Positions 23,781 through 39,050 of a DNA stretch of 64,000 bases are shown here, in pieces. The translations under genes were made by a program, and so were the position numbers. Under the pieces are notes generated by a model. It was given only the letters and a program-made list of their open reading frames with translations, did not search any database and was not told where the DNA came from. The stretch is from Onthophagus taurus (lineage: Eukaryota; Arthropoda; Insecta; Coleoptera; Scarabaeidae), in contig NC_091967.1 of NCBI RefSeq assembly GCF_036711975.1, positions 12,958,001 to 13,022,000 of the forward strand, given 5' to 3'. Within the stretch, counting starts at the first letter, position 1. Each line of letters begins with the position of its first letter.

Positions 23781-25906
23781 ATGGGTTACGATGATGTTAT
23801 ACCACTTTTGGGCGACTTCGGGCGATACCAAAGAAGAATATACTTCCTAATATGTATACCTGCCATTTTATGTGCCTTCCACAAATTAGCCAACGTTTTT
23901 TTACATGCCAAAGTGGACCACAGGTAAAAGCTATGTTTAAAAGGCTTTTTATATGATAATTTATTTATTTTTTTGATATAAATCAAAGATGTTTATTACC
24001 ATCGGAATTTCCAAACGCAACATACACCTTAGATTTAAATACAACACAAGAATACTACCCTTGGGACAATTTAAACTCAAAATATTCAAATTGTTCCATG
24101 TTGGTGAATGGAACCGAACAAAGTTGTAATAAATATGTTTATGATACAAGAAAATATGAAAGCAGTATTGTGATGGAAGTAAGTACAGTTAATTTTTTTG
24201 TTTAATTAATAACATTTTTGATTGTTTATGTAGGTTTCTGTAGATTGATTTTCTTTATGTTTAGTGGCAATTGGTGTGTTCCGCGGCTTATAAGCGAGCA
24301 ACTACCGATTCTGTTTTTATGATTGGTGTTATGTTGGGTTCTATTGGATTTGGCGAACTATCAGATAGGTATAAAATAATTTTAATTAAAGCAACACAGA
24401 TTAAAAGAGCTTTTTTAGATATGGCCGAAAGATAATATTTTTTATAAGTTTGGTGATTCAAGTAGTTTTTGGGCTTTTAACAGCAGTCGCGCCCGAATTT
24501 TGGACTTATACAATAGCTCGAGCGATTGTTGGAGCAACAACTTCCGGAGTCTTTTTAGTAGCTTATGTCATAGGTATTTGTCTAAAATTACACTAAATTT
24601 TTGATTAAATTTATTTGATTTTGCAGCAATGGAAATGGTAGGTCCAAAAAAACGTATGATAGCAGGTACAGTGTGTCAAATGTTTTTCTCGTTAGGTTAC
24701 ATGTTAACGGCGTTATTCGCTTATTACATCCGCGAATGGAGACATTTACAAATCGCTCTCACGGTTCCTGGGATTGCTTTCTTTTGTTATTGGTGGTAAA
24801 TAATGATTTTACTAATAAATAAACTTGCAAATATGTAATGATTTTAATTGTAGGTTTATTCCTGAATCAACAAGATGGTTAATATCAAAAAACAGAATTG
24901 CAGAAGCCAAAGATTTAATAAAAATTGCTGCCAAAGAAAATAAAGTGACAATACCTGAAGAAGAATTAGATAGGTTACTTGAATCTGATGTTAAGAAATT
25001 AAACGAAGAGCAAGAAAAAAATAATACATCAAAACCAAGCGTTTTGGATATATTTAAGCATGCTAATTTAAGAAAGCGGTCATTGATAATATTTTTTGAT
25101 TGGTAAGGATTTAAAGTTATTTTAAAACAATCTAAAAATCTAAATCTTTTCAGGTTTGCAAACAGTATGACTTATTATGGTTTATCTTGGAATACAAGCA
25201 ACTTAGGAGGAAATGATTATTTAAGCTTTGTAATATCAGGTGCTGTTGAAATTCCTGCTTACACATTTGTAATGTTAACAATCAATAGATGGGGAAGAAA
25301 ATGTGTTTTATGCGGAAGTATGGTTACTGCTGGTATTGCTTTGTTAATTACAATGGCTGTCCCTTCAAGTAAAAAAACGAACTTATTTTTTTTACATCCA
25401 AGTACAAATTTTTTTAAATTTTAGGTAGCCAATGGGGAGTTGTAGCTTTAGCTATGATTGGAAAATTAGCGATAACTGCTAGTTATGGCGCGATTTATAT
25501 TTTTTCAGTGGAACAATTTCCTACTGTTATCAGAAACGCTGGATTAGGAGCTGGCTCTACATCAGCTAGAGTAGGATCTGTTCTTGCGCCAGTTATAAAT
25601 ATAATGTCCGAATATTGGCAACCGTTGCCTTTAATTATTTTTGGAGCTTTAGCTTTTATTGGAGGTTGTTTATCTTTATTGTTACCAGAAACGTTAAATA
25701 AACAACTTCCCGAAACTATCGAAGATGGAGAAAAGTTTGGAAGGTAAAAGTTATTTGGAAATATTTCAATAAATACTAAATTAATTATATTTCAATTTAT
25801 TAGGGAAGAAAAAGGAACGAAAGACGAAATAGAATCATTAAATGTAATAGAAAAAGCCAACGGCCTTTCAAATCAAAATGGTCATACAGAAACCAATAGG
25901 AATTAA
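23781..25906 (+). CDS. SLC22-type organic cation/anion transporter (548 aa)
   Basis: Nine exons: 23781-23923, 23989-24178, 24265-24368, 24419-24573, 24627-24795, 24854-25102, 25154-25368, 25425-25743 and 25804-25906. They give 549 codons in phase, with introns of 50-86 bp. It is a major-facilitator membrane protein with about 12 helices. Residues 1-30 (DDVIPLLGDFGRYQRRIYFL) are the usual SLC22 start. A large Cys- and N-glycosylation-site-rich outer loop follows (residues about 45-110; NATYT, NCSM, NGTE). Then come the DRYGRK loop motif at about 146 and the signature PESTRWLISK at about 256. NRWGRK repeats the motif in the second half, and LPET near the end is also typical. Such proteins move organic cations, carnitine-like or anionic metabolites across the plasma membrane. 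The substrate cannot be read from sequence. Length and motifs are normal for a working gene. Confidence 0.92.
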
Positions 25907-26323
25907 TTAATATTTATAATTAAATTACTTAAATTGTTTTATAAACCAAAATCTTTAAAGTGATACAATTGGTAGTTGGCGATCTGAAATTTAACACATT
26001 CAAGGTTAGAATTTTGTACACAATATGATTTATATAATATTTATATACATAAATAATTAAGTTTACCAACTCAAAATTAACCCAAAATACAATCGCCTTC
26101 TCAAGTTTTTAATTTATTGAGCTAATTAAGCTAAATATATATATATTTTTGATAATATCACGTAACAACAAAGTGTCTATGGTAATTAACAGAACTTTGA
26201 ATCCAACACAATAAGCGCCAAAAAATGCATTTATTTAAAGTATTATGCTACATTCTGTATCTGTAATCTTCCACTAAGTGTGTTTCTATTAAATTGTAAT
26301 GTGTAGTAAAATTTTGTACTTGA

Positions 26324-26329
26324 AATAAA
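26324..26329 (+). terminator. Polyadenylation signal, SLC22 gene
   Basis: AATAAA about 420 bp after the stop, in the first good context after the coding region. A long AT-rich 3' UTR is implied. Confidence 0.4.
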
Positions 26330-27785
26330 GCTTATATTTGCAAAAATTGCTATTTAGTCGTTTTATCCTCAATTAGTACATAAACAAGTATCCTATAAAA
26401 TTTAACCTAAGCTACTTAACTTAAGACGCTAAGCAACTTAGCCGGATTTGGTCTTCGTAGTGTGAGAAAGTTTTGAAGTAAGTTGTCCAAATGTTTCTTT
26501 TAATAAGACTATTGTTTTCGTAATTATTATGTTTGTTCAAGAAAAGTTTAAAGCTTACGCCAGAATGTCATGTGATGTGTATTAAGAGTGGTTTGATGTG
26601 CCTATATTTCCTGGGTGTTCTTATTGAGAACTTGAATGAATGAGTTCCATCCATGGATTTAATGAAATCTGGCAGAATATTGGCAGAAACCCTACTAATT
26701 CCGGAAGAAGATTTTTCCATACTGAATGATGAGACTACAACCAGCATCTACAATACTGGCGTAGGCCAACGTATTAGGAAGTGATTCCAACATTGCACAT
26801 GGCCCAAAAGACTGCCAAATATAATTTGAATGTGGTCAAATAGAAATGATATGCAATAAGTACCATCTAAAAGCAGATTTATCTAGAACAAACAGAAACA
26901 GTAAATAAAAGCAGCTACCAGCTGTACAATCATCGTTGCAACGGGCTTTTCTCAATCAACGATACTTCTTATCTGCACCTTTCCACTGAACTCCACTCTA
27001 GGAACACAAACTCCAACCCAAGATCAATCTCACTCTCTTCTAGGACTGGAAATCTTCTTTGTTTCTACCATCAGCTGGACTGATTTCCCCAATTGATACA
27101 GGACTGACTGCTTCCAACCTCTTCAAGTGACCGTTGCTGCTCCAGCTCAAAATTGACTAGCCTCTGAACTGTTTCGAACTCTAAGACTGACTCAAAAAAA
27201 AACTGCCTCGCTTTTTCCGAAAACCTGCCGGCAGAACCATATATTCAATCTTCAGTCCAGCAGTACTGGTTGTGGAAAGAAAACTGAATTGGGGGGATAA
27301 ATGCAAGATTGAAGAGAGAACCATAAATATTTAAATACAGTGATTTCTTTTGCGTTCCAGTTTTAGTCATAATGGAAGAAAGGTAAATGATATGATTGAA
27401 GATTAACAATAACTATGTATAAGATAGAAGTAGTACATTATTGGAAAGAATAAACAATTAGGCATAAGGAAATTTATGTTTTTTCATCGGAGCTTAAAGA
27501 AACGCAAAAGAAATGAAACACAGCAACAAGTTAATTTAATTTTATCAATTTTTATTGTAAAGCATCATTGTTAACATGTTCTTACTGATTTCTTTGCCTT
27601 AATCGAGTATCAAGTGGTACATTATTAGAAACAATGATCAAAAACGACCAAACAGTTTAGTTAGTTTTTTCAATGCTCACTCAGTGTGTACACGCCTTCA
27701 AATATATATAGAATGGTGAAAGAGCACGTGAGTGATAAAGATGGAAAGCTGACGTAAAACGACGATGTCACAAATGAATTAGAGG
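26330..27785. other. Intergenic stretch, no gene seen
   Basis: The part at 26420-27300 is less AT-rich than its flanks and could be a decayed repeat, but no protein, inverted ends or direct repeats are recognised. The rest is AT-rich. Confidence 0.45.
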
Positions 27786-27786
27786 T

Positions 27787-27813
27787 TATATACAACGACC
27801 TTTTCTTTCAGTC
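27787..27813 (+). promoter_or_regulatory. TATA plus initiator promoter of the PDH E1 alpha gene
   Basis: TATATA at 27787-27792 lies 23 bp upstream of an initiator match TCAGTC (27808-27813, +1 at 27810). The spacing is slightly short for a TATA box. The 5' UTR would be 58 nt to the ATG at 27868. Confidence 0.4.
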
Positions 27814-27867
27814 AAGAAGCAAACGAACAACTGAATATCGTGATCATTTTTTGCGATTTCGATAAAA

Positions 27868-30800
27868 ATGTTAACAAAATCGTGCCGATTATTACAAAAG
27901 TTATGTGGAGATTCTCAGGTAAATAATGAATTAAACGTAACAGATTGAAGGTTAATAAGTGTTGTATGTAGTATATACAGGTGGGATTGTTCTAAATAAA
28001 GTTGGCTATGAACAAAGTTTTTTTATGGCCCCATTAGATATTTTTAATTCGAGTGTAACGAAAATATTTCTTTAAAAATATCTTTTTTTTTTTTGCTTGA
28101 AAAATATTTACTTTGTCCAATTTGCTTTAAGTTATTTTTTTTTAGAAATTAAAGGGATTCTCTGCCAAAAATGGATATTCAACAGCAGCTACTGCAACAT
28201 TTGAAACAAAAGTAAGATTTTGTTGCTTATAAGATTTGAATGAAATAGTAGAGTAATTCATTAAGTTTTTTATAGCCATTTAGGCTGCATAAATTGGAAG
28301 AAAGCCCATCAACTTCTGTTACATTATCCAAAGAAGATGCCATAACTTATTACTCACAAATGCATACTATTAGGCGTATGGAAACATCTGCTGGTAGCTT
28401 ATATAAGGAAAAAATTATTAGAGGATTTTGTCATCTTTATTCAGGACAGGTAAATGACTATGTAAATACAGGCTTGATAAAATTAAGTTAATGTTGATGC
28501 TGGAATTATTAGGCAAATAGAATCATGTCTAAAAATACAATATAATCCAAGCCACAGAACACAAAGTACCTTTTTTTGTAGTTACTTCTGTGATTTCCTC
28601 TTAAAGTCATAAGCCTTTGGTTTTATTTTGCAATTTTATATACTTACTGATATAATTCCAAAAATGGGTTGGGTAATGTTTCCATCAAATGTTTGCAAGA
28701 ATTAGAACAGTAACACTCAAGAAACAATTCTGCCACGCCCAAGTTTGGACATACCAAACAAAGTTTGCGCGAGGCATCAAACGCGTGAAGATGTCCAATC
28801 ACCGCGCAATGTTTGGAAACACCCTTAGAGTCCTTTTTTCTGAAGTAGTACTCATTTGCCCTTGAGTACTGTCTTTTCCCAGATATTCTGAGCGGAACAA
28901 AAGCTTTGAAACACTTAATTTTGTCCTAAATGGGCAGTCAGTCATAGAAAATTTGGGATACCAAGTTTCCAGACTGACATTCGCAATGTTGCCATATTTT
29001 TTTGTTTTCTTGTATTATGAGCTACTTAGGATTCTTAAATAACACGCTTTTATGTTATTTCATGAAATCTACATTTCAATACGAGTTCAACCATATGTAA
29101 TACTTGAGATTTGATGTATTCAGAAAGGTCTTAAACAAATAAATTGCTCAGTGCAAACTATATAAAGAGCAATTATTTATATCATGTTGCGACTTTGATA
29201 TTAATTCATTATTACCTTAAACTGTAGGCAGTTTGGCAAATTTTGAAATATTCTGCAATGTATATCATTTCTCTAAGATTGTATGATGGGATGATACGGT
29301 GGCGAAACAAGAACTTATACTTGTTTCACTTATTGCACAATAATTAATTAAGTTTATTGCTACCATATCAGCAATACATTCCACAAACAATTAAATTTTA
29401 ACAATACTACAATTACATATATCACATTACAATACAATACATTTTATTTCCTATCCTACCCCTCCCCATCTCCTCTCCGCATCTCCCTACGCTGCCTTGT
29501 CGCCACCACCTCCCTCATCCATTCTCTTCCCTCTGCCCCCTCCCCCAGCACCTGCTTCCAGCCGATCACCTCCTCTCTTAGCTCGTTACACTCCCTCAGT
29601 AGGTGCTCCAACGACTCCCACTCCCCCCCACATAGCCTACAACCCCTCTCATCATCTCTCATCCAATACCTATTCGCTCTCTCCTCATTGCCGCATCTGA
29701 ATCTTGCCACCATCCTCTTCCCCTCCTCATCCCCCTCCACCGACAGGTACTTCGGCAATCCCTCCGTTATTATTTCCTCGTACTTAGGGTTGTACCTGCT
29801 CTCCCTTATCTGCCCCCTTCTTTCTTGCCTCTGTACATCTCTATCCCTGCTCTCCAGCTCTTTCCACATCTCAATCCCTTCCCTCCTTCTATCATCTACC
29901 GCTTTCACTGAGTACCCCACCCTTCTGAAATATTCCTCCCTTCCTCGTTGCCCGTAACCCCCTTTCCCTGCCTTAATCTCTTTCCAGCACTCCCCCAAAA
30001 TTTTACATTGAGACCTCCCTTCAACCCTCTCCTCAAAACGTACCGCCCTTTTACCCGCCTCCACTCTTAACTTATCAACCTTCACCTCTTCTCTGACTAT
30101 GTACTCCGGCGTCTCTTTTGCCAACCCCAAAACCCATCTCCAATACCTAGCCTGTTATTGCACAATACACACCACCCAAATCGTTCTCTTATCCAAAATG
30201 CAAAAACTTTTAAGTTTTTTGAGAAAGCTTGAAGCGTTAAATATGGACACCAAAGAGTTTGATAACAATATCTTTCAATTTCTTAAAGCCGCTTTTTTTC
30301 GACTAATATCCAGTGAAATTATGAACCTTGTTCTTGGTCATAACAAGCCTTATTCCGAATAAAAATTTATCTTCAGTACTAGAAACATCTTTCTGTATGT
30401 CATCTAATTGCGTAGAAACACTTACAAAAACACATCAAATCAGCATATCCAAGTCATCAGCTCTAAGTTAAATACATAAATGTTATGAAAAATTTATATG
30501 TATATTGTTTCTGTATTTATTTAGGAAGCAGTATGTGTAGGAATAAAAGCAGCTCTTCGACCAAATGACGCTGTTATCACCGCATATAGAGCTCATGGTT
30601 GGACTTATGTAATGGGCGTTTCTGTTCAAGGAGTTTTGGCGGAATTAACAGGTAGACAAAGTGGTTGTTCACGTGGAAAAGGAGGCTCCATGCACATGTA
30701 TGGAGATAATTTTTATGGTGGAAATGGAATAGTAGGAGCACAAGTAATAAAAAAACTTGGTCATCTTCAAAAAAATATTTTTATCTAAAAATATTTTAGG

Positions 30801-31888
30801 TACCTTTAGGAGTTGGTATAGCATTTGCCTTAAAATACCAAGGAATCGATGGGGTTTGCGTTAGTTTATACGGTGATGGTGCCGCTAATCAAGGACAGGT
30901 GTTTGAAGTTTATAACATGGCGAAACTTTTAAACATTCCATGTATATTTGTATGTGAGAATAATGGATATGGTAAGTTTTGTGTTTTTGAAATTCAAACA
31001 TCTATATTTATGCATCTCCATTCTTAAGTTGTTATCTTTGAGTTTTTTTCACGTTTCATATTACCGAAATAATAAGTTTTTCCGTCTGTAATGTGGCGTT
31101 TATTTTTTATTTCATGTTTAAAAAAAAAAATTAATAAGACTTGTGTAAGTATAGTTGAGTGGTTTATTTTTAAGGTTATGTAACGAGTGATTGTTTCTCT
31201 AATCTTTTTACTTTTTGAACTTGGCTTGGAACATACATTTGTAATCTCGTTAAATTTGATTACATTTTCGAATTTTAGGGATGGGCACAAGCGCTGAACG
31301 TGCTGCAGCTAGTACAGCTTATTACACAAGAGGTGATTATGTCCCAGGAATTTGGATTGATGGAATGGATGTTTTAGCTGTAAGAGAAGCTGCTAGATAT
31401 GCAGTTAATCATTGCACTTCTGGGAAAGGACCTATTGTACTTGAGGTTGCCACATATAGGTAATCATGAAAATATTTCAAATTTAAAAGTCGATAATAAC
31501 GACTTTCTAGATATTCTGGTCATTCCATGTCGGATCCAGGCACAAGTTATAGAACACGTGATGAAATTCAAGAAGTACGACAAACTAGGGATCCTATTAC
31601 CTCATTTAAAGAGAAGATTTTAACCGCTAATTTGGTGACGCCTGAAGAGTTAAAGGTAAATGTTATATTTTGAGTTATTGATGTTTAATTAATTTTTTTT
31701 AGAAAATTGAAACGGAAAGTAGGGCAATGGTTGATGAAATAACCAAAAAAGCTAAAGCTGATAAAGAAGTCGATCTTGACGAGTTAAGCGCTGATGTTTA
31801 CTCAGTTAACCTTGAAGAAAAAATTAGAAATATAACTCCATTTGAACCGCTCCAACATAAACGAATTGGTCCTGCTGTAAATATGTAA
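27868..31888 (+). CDS. Pdha: Pyruvate dehydrogenase E1 component subunit alpha, mitochondrial (397 aa)
   Basis: Eight exons: 27868-27918, 28146-28211, 28276-28449, 30525-30743, 30800-30971, 31279-31459, 31511-31655 and 31703-31888. It is the E1 alpha subunit that, with E1 beta and thiamine diphosphate, decarboxylates pyruvate in the matrix. The N-terminus ([14 protein letters not shown]...) is a mitochondrial presequence. [19 protein letters not shown] and GKGGSMHMY are family blocks. The thiamine-diphosphate motif runs from GDGAANQGQ (about 195) to CENN (about 223). The regulatory loop [13 protein letters not shown] keeps serines at 293 and 300, and [12 protein letters not shown] keeps serine 232. 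These are the same numbers as the three known human kinase sites. Intron 3 (2.1 kb) contains an antisense LINE fragment. The gene ends tail to tail with SRP54. Length fits the family and no defect is seen. Confidence 0.96.
28450..29440 (+). other. First part of PDH intron 3
   Basis: AT-rich intron sequence with a less AT-rich patch at 28690-28880 that has no recognised identity. Confidence 0.5.
29445..30160 (-). mobile_element. 5'-truncated LINE (ORF2 C-terminus) in PDH intron 3
   Basis: An uninterrupted 224-codon frame on the minus strand encodes the C-terminal part of a non-LTR retrotransposon polymerase. It has [14 protein letters not shown] at the front and [15 protein letters not shown] in the middle. 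It ends with a Cys/His knuckle ([18 protein letters not shown]). The DNA is far more GC-rich than the intron. The 3' tail AAATAAAATGTATTG reads to about 29430. The 5' side is cut near 30160, typical of incomplete reverse transcription. The open frame suggests a fairly recent insertion. It is related to the decayed copy at 7980-8610. Confidence 0.88.
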
Positions 31889-32238
31889 AATGTTTCCTGT
31901 AAATACTTTATAATTTATGTTCTTTTAATTAATTAAAATTGATAATATTATAAATAAACCATTAATTAATTAGTTATTGTTTTTCCTTCAAAGATTTTAA
32001 TAAAATATAACATCTGTTATTGTTTTTATGTTTCATCATATCAAATCATAGAATAAAAACATTACTTAAAAAACGGTACCTCCAAGATTTGTATTTATAA
32101 TTGAAACTTATTACAATAATTTATAATTATTAATAGAAATTAAAGTATAAAGTAAAAATCAAATATAATTATTACATATTTTTATATCTTTTTTTTAATC
32201 AAGGAAGAACAGAAATTAACATTTCGAAAATAAAAAAT
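31889..32238. other. Short spacer between two convergent genes
   Basis: AT-rich 350 bp shared 3' region of PDH E1 alpha (+) and SRP54 (-). AATAAA occurs at about 31951, downstream of PDH. Confidence 0.6.
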
Positions 32239-36004
<3,766 letters not shown>

Positions 36005-38099
36005 ATGTTGTTCACCACGAAGAATAAGTGCAAAGATTCTACCCCTGATTTTATCTTTGATGAAGCTTGTTTAGACGTACTAAACACCCTAAATGAAACC
36101 GTTCAAATTACGGGACAATACCGGGAGTGTGATGGATGTGATTTTCAAAATATCACATCCTTACAACCTAATCAAAATGTATCAATTCTTATTAATACAA
36201 GATTTTCTTTGAATATGAAAGGAGCAAATTGCAGGTATATATTTCACTTCTTTATTTAAAGTATTTTGTTTCATTATCGCTTTGTTTACAGTTGGAGTTC
36301 TGAGTTGTTAGAACATTACCGATACGGCTGGAATATTACAGCTAAATGCCCAGGAATTTACATAAAAGAGTCAGCTGATAACCCATATATTCGTAAATAA
36401 AAAATAGTAATCTATTTTAAAAAAAAAAATTAAACAATTTTGTATTTTCAGCGATATTAAGTGCTTTTATAATCCTTTTTTTATTTGGAACCATCTGGTA
36501 TATGATAAAATGCATCTATAAGTGTACCAAAAATAATGCAATTTGGCAAAGATACCCAATTTTTGCAAACAATTCAGAAAATGAAAATGTAAAAATTAAA
36601 ACAATAATTTAATCCAATTTTTGAAATTAATTTGTTCTTGTAGTTGTCCCAAAGTTTAAATGATAGCGCTCCTCTGGTAGTTGAAAGACCACCAAAACCA
36701 TTAAAACACCCAAATCGTATAAAATCTATTGATACATTTAGAGGAATATGTATTGTTATTATGATTTTTGTGAATTATGGAGGTGGAAAATATTGGTTTT
36801 TTAGTCATTCACCATGGAATGGTTTAACTGTTGCTGATTTAGTTTTTCCATGGTTAATCTCTATTTCATATTTTTGTATTTTAAATTAAAAAAAACTAAT
36901 TTATCTTTAGGTTTATTTGGTTAATGGGAATGTCTTACACAATATCTTTATCTACCAAACTTAGAAATGCTGTACCGCGTCGACAATTAGTTATTGAAGT
37001 ATTAAGACGTTCAGCTATGTTAGTTTTGTTGGGGTTAATATTAAATTCTCACGGTGAAGTTACTGAAATTGGAAAATTGAGATTTCCTGGAGTTTTACAG
37101 CACATTGGAGTAACTTATCTTGTTGTTGGATTGATTGAATCTGTTTTTGCTAAACGTTTACAAACTAATGAAGGGGTAAACTTATTGATCATTTTAATGT
37201 AACATTTATTAATATTTTATCTTTTAGGCTGGAAGATTTAATCTAATTCAAGATTTATGTGTTTCTCTCCCACAATGGGGTATTATTGCTTGTTTTGTTA
37301 TCATTCATACTTGTATTACATTTTTGGTGAATGTTCCTGGTTGTGGTAAGGGTTATTTAGGTCCTGGAGGACTTCATGATCATGCTAAACATGAGTTATG
37401 TACTGGAGGGGTTGCTGGATATATTGATAGAGAGATTTTTGGTAATCATATGTATCAAAAACCAACATGTACATTTGTTTATCAAACTACCCAAGCTTTT
37501 GACCCAGAAGGTAAATAAAAAAGTTAAAGAATTAATTATACTTTAATTTGGTTTTTTAGGTTTTCTTTCAACATTTACTTCAATATTTTTGGCTTACATG
37601 GGTATTCATGCTGGAAGAATATTTAGCATGTATGCAAGTCCTCTTCAAAGAACTGTTAGGTTCTTAATTTGGGGAGTTGTAACAGTAAGTATAAAAGAAG
37701 AAAATGTTTTTAGAAGAATTAAATTAATTTTTTTAGGCTTTAATTGGTGGTATTCTTTGTAATTTCTCTAAGAATGGAGGTGCAATTCCAATAAACAAAA
37801 ATTTGTGGTCACTTTCGTTTGTGTTGGTTTTGGGTGGGATGGCGTTTATAATCCAGGCGTTTTTGTATGTTTTGGTTGATCTACAACGGAAATGGGGGGG
37901 AAGACCGTTTTTCTATCCCGGAATGAACCCGATTTTCTTATACGTAGGGCACGTTATTTTCAAAAATACTTTCCCATTTGCTTGGATTCCGAATGTTAAA
38001 TCGCACTCGGCCTATCTTGGCATGAATTTATGGGGTACAGCTCTTTGGGTTGCTATTTCGATATTCTTATATAAAAGGAACATCTTTTTCAAAATATAG
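36005..38099 (+). CDS. HGSNAT: Heparan-alpha-glucosaminide N-acetyltransferase homologue (570 aa)
   Basis: Eight exons: 36005-36234, 36292-36392, 36452-36588, 36644-36852, 36911-37175, 37228-37510, 37560-37684 and 37737-38099. The family is a lysosomal membrane enzyme that moves an acetyl group from cytosolic acetyl-CoA to terminal glucosamine of heparan sulfate. A Cys-rich lumenal part (residues 1-100) is followed by a first helix (about 112-128), then [16 protein letters not shown] and [16 protein letters not shown]. The His of the latter (about 211) fits the known catalytic His of the human enzyme (His269). There are about 11 helices in all, and GPGGLHDH and [16 protein letters not shown] are also typical. 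The predicted start shows no signal peptide, unlike human. A CAG at 35997-35999 six bases before the ATG could be an acceptor, so an upstream first exon is possible. It is otherwise complete. Confidence 0.9.
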
Positions 38100-38329
38100 C
38101 ATAGCATCTTGATATTCTGCATCTATTATTTTATATTGGTATTATTATATTTGTTATAAAATCTTTTGAAAATATGACGAACATATAATTAGTTTAGAAT
38201 TAGTTTAAAAAATGTTATTGGAGGACTGAATATTTTGTAGAAATGCATTATGTATTTAATCAGTTATTTTTCAATAAATAATAATGCTTTGAAGAATATC
38301 TTGCATTTTAATTTTTGACATAATTGCAG

Positions 38330-38405
38330 TTCTTAGAACTAGAAACATTCTAGGTCTACTGTTAGTTCTAGTACTAGTATTAGCATTAGTTTTAATTGTT
38401 ATTGA
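38330..38405. repeat. Interspersed CTAGAACTA-type repeat
   Basis: AGAACTAGAAACATTCTAG and GTTAGTTCTAGTACTAG form an AGTTCTA-rich block. A very similar block (GAATGTTTCTAG...GTTAGTTCTA) lies at 53475-53510. Two copies 15 kb apart indicate an interspersed repeat family, not classified. Confidence 0.45.
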
Positions 38406-38519
38406 TAAATAAACAATTAGCATAAGCAAATAGAATAAATTAAAGAAAGTAAGAATAGAGGGGAACTGAACAATAAAGCAAAAATACAATTATATAAAAC
38501 CATCTATGTATATACCCAC

Positions 38520-38830
38520 TTAATTATGTAACAGAAACTTGGACGATTTTGGACAAGCACTAAGCAAATGTAACAGCAGCAGAGATAAAGTACCTACGCA
38601 AGAGGTACTAAGTTTAAACCCCCTGGTACAATATAATAGAGGAAATCCATAAGTTGGTGTGGTCATCTGGTTCAAATGAAAGAAAATAAAATATCTAACA
38701 AAATGTTCAAGATGAGGCCAGAAGGAAAGAGAAAGCGTGGTAGACCAAGAGCCCAATGGGAGGGAGAGATTGAGAAGATGGATTCAAAACCCAACACCGT
38801 AATGTATAAATTGGGGCAACAGAAAGAAGA
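38520..38830 (+). mobile_element. LINE ORF2 3'-end remnant, plus strand
   Basis: One reading frame gives SWCGHLVQMKENKI followed by GKRKRGRPRAQWEGEIEK. This is the usual end of RTE-like non-LTR retrotransposon polymerases (WxGHLxRM and GKRxRGRPxxxW). Upstream parts are interrupted by stops. It ends in an A-rich stretch at about 38820. It is a fossil, related in type, though not closely in sequence, to the copies at 3990-4850. Confidence 0.75.
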
Positions 38831-39050
38831 AGAAAACGAATAAATTAAGCATTTGCTAATTTAAAGTGCAATAGTGGTTGCCTACCCATACGTGACATAA
38901 AAAACGGGCCGTCAAATACATAACCTATACCAACATATCCATGACATTTTTACAAAACTTCAAATATATAAAGTTTCTAAGAAGTTCGTTGTGGTTAAAT
39001 CAACACATCATTAATAATTTCGGTTCGTAGATTTACTTTAAGTTATTTTT

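Noticed and set aside
28690-28880. GC-richer patch in PDH intron 3
   Set aside because: Considered as an extra exon, but exon 3 joins exon 4 in phase and matches the known protein without it.
29497-29957. Proline- and serine-rich plus-strand open frames
   Set aside because: They are the antisense shadow of the LINE polymerase fragment on the minus strand.
31511-31655. Ser instead of His in the YxGHS loop of PDH E1 alpha
   Set aside because: I recall insect E1 alpha proteins commonly having [10 protein letters not shown] here, so this is probably ordinary and not an active-site defect.
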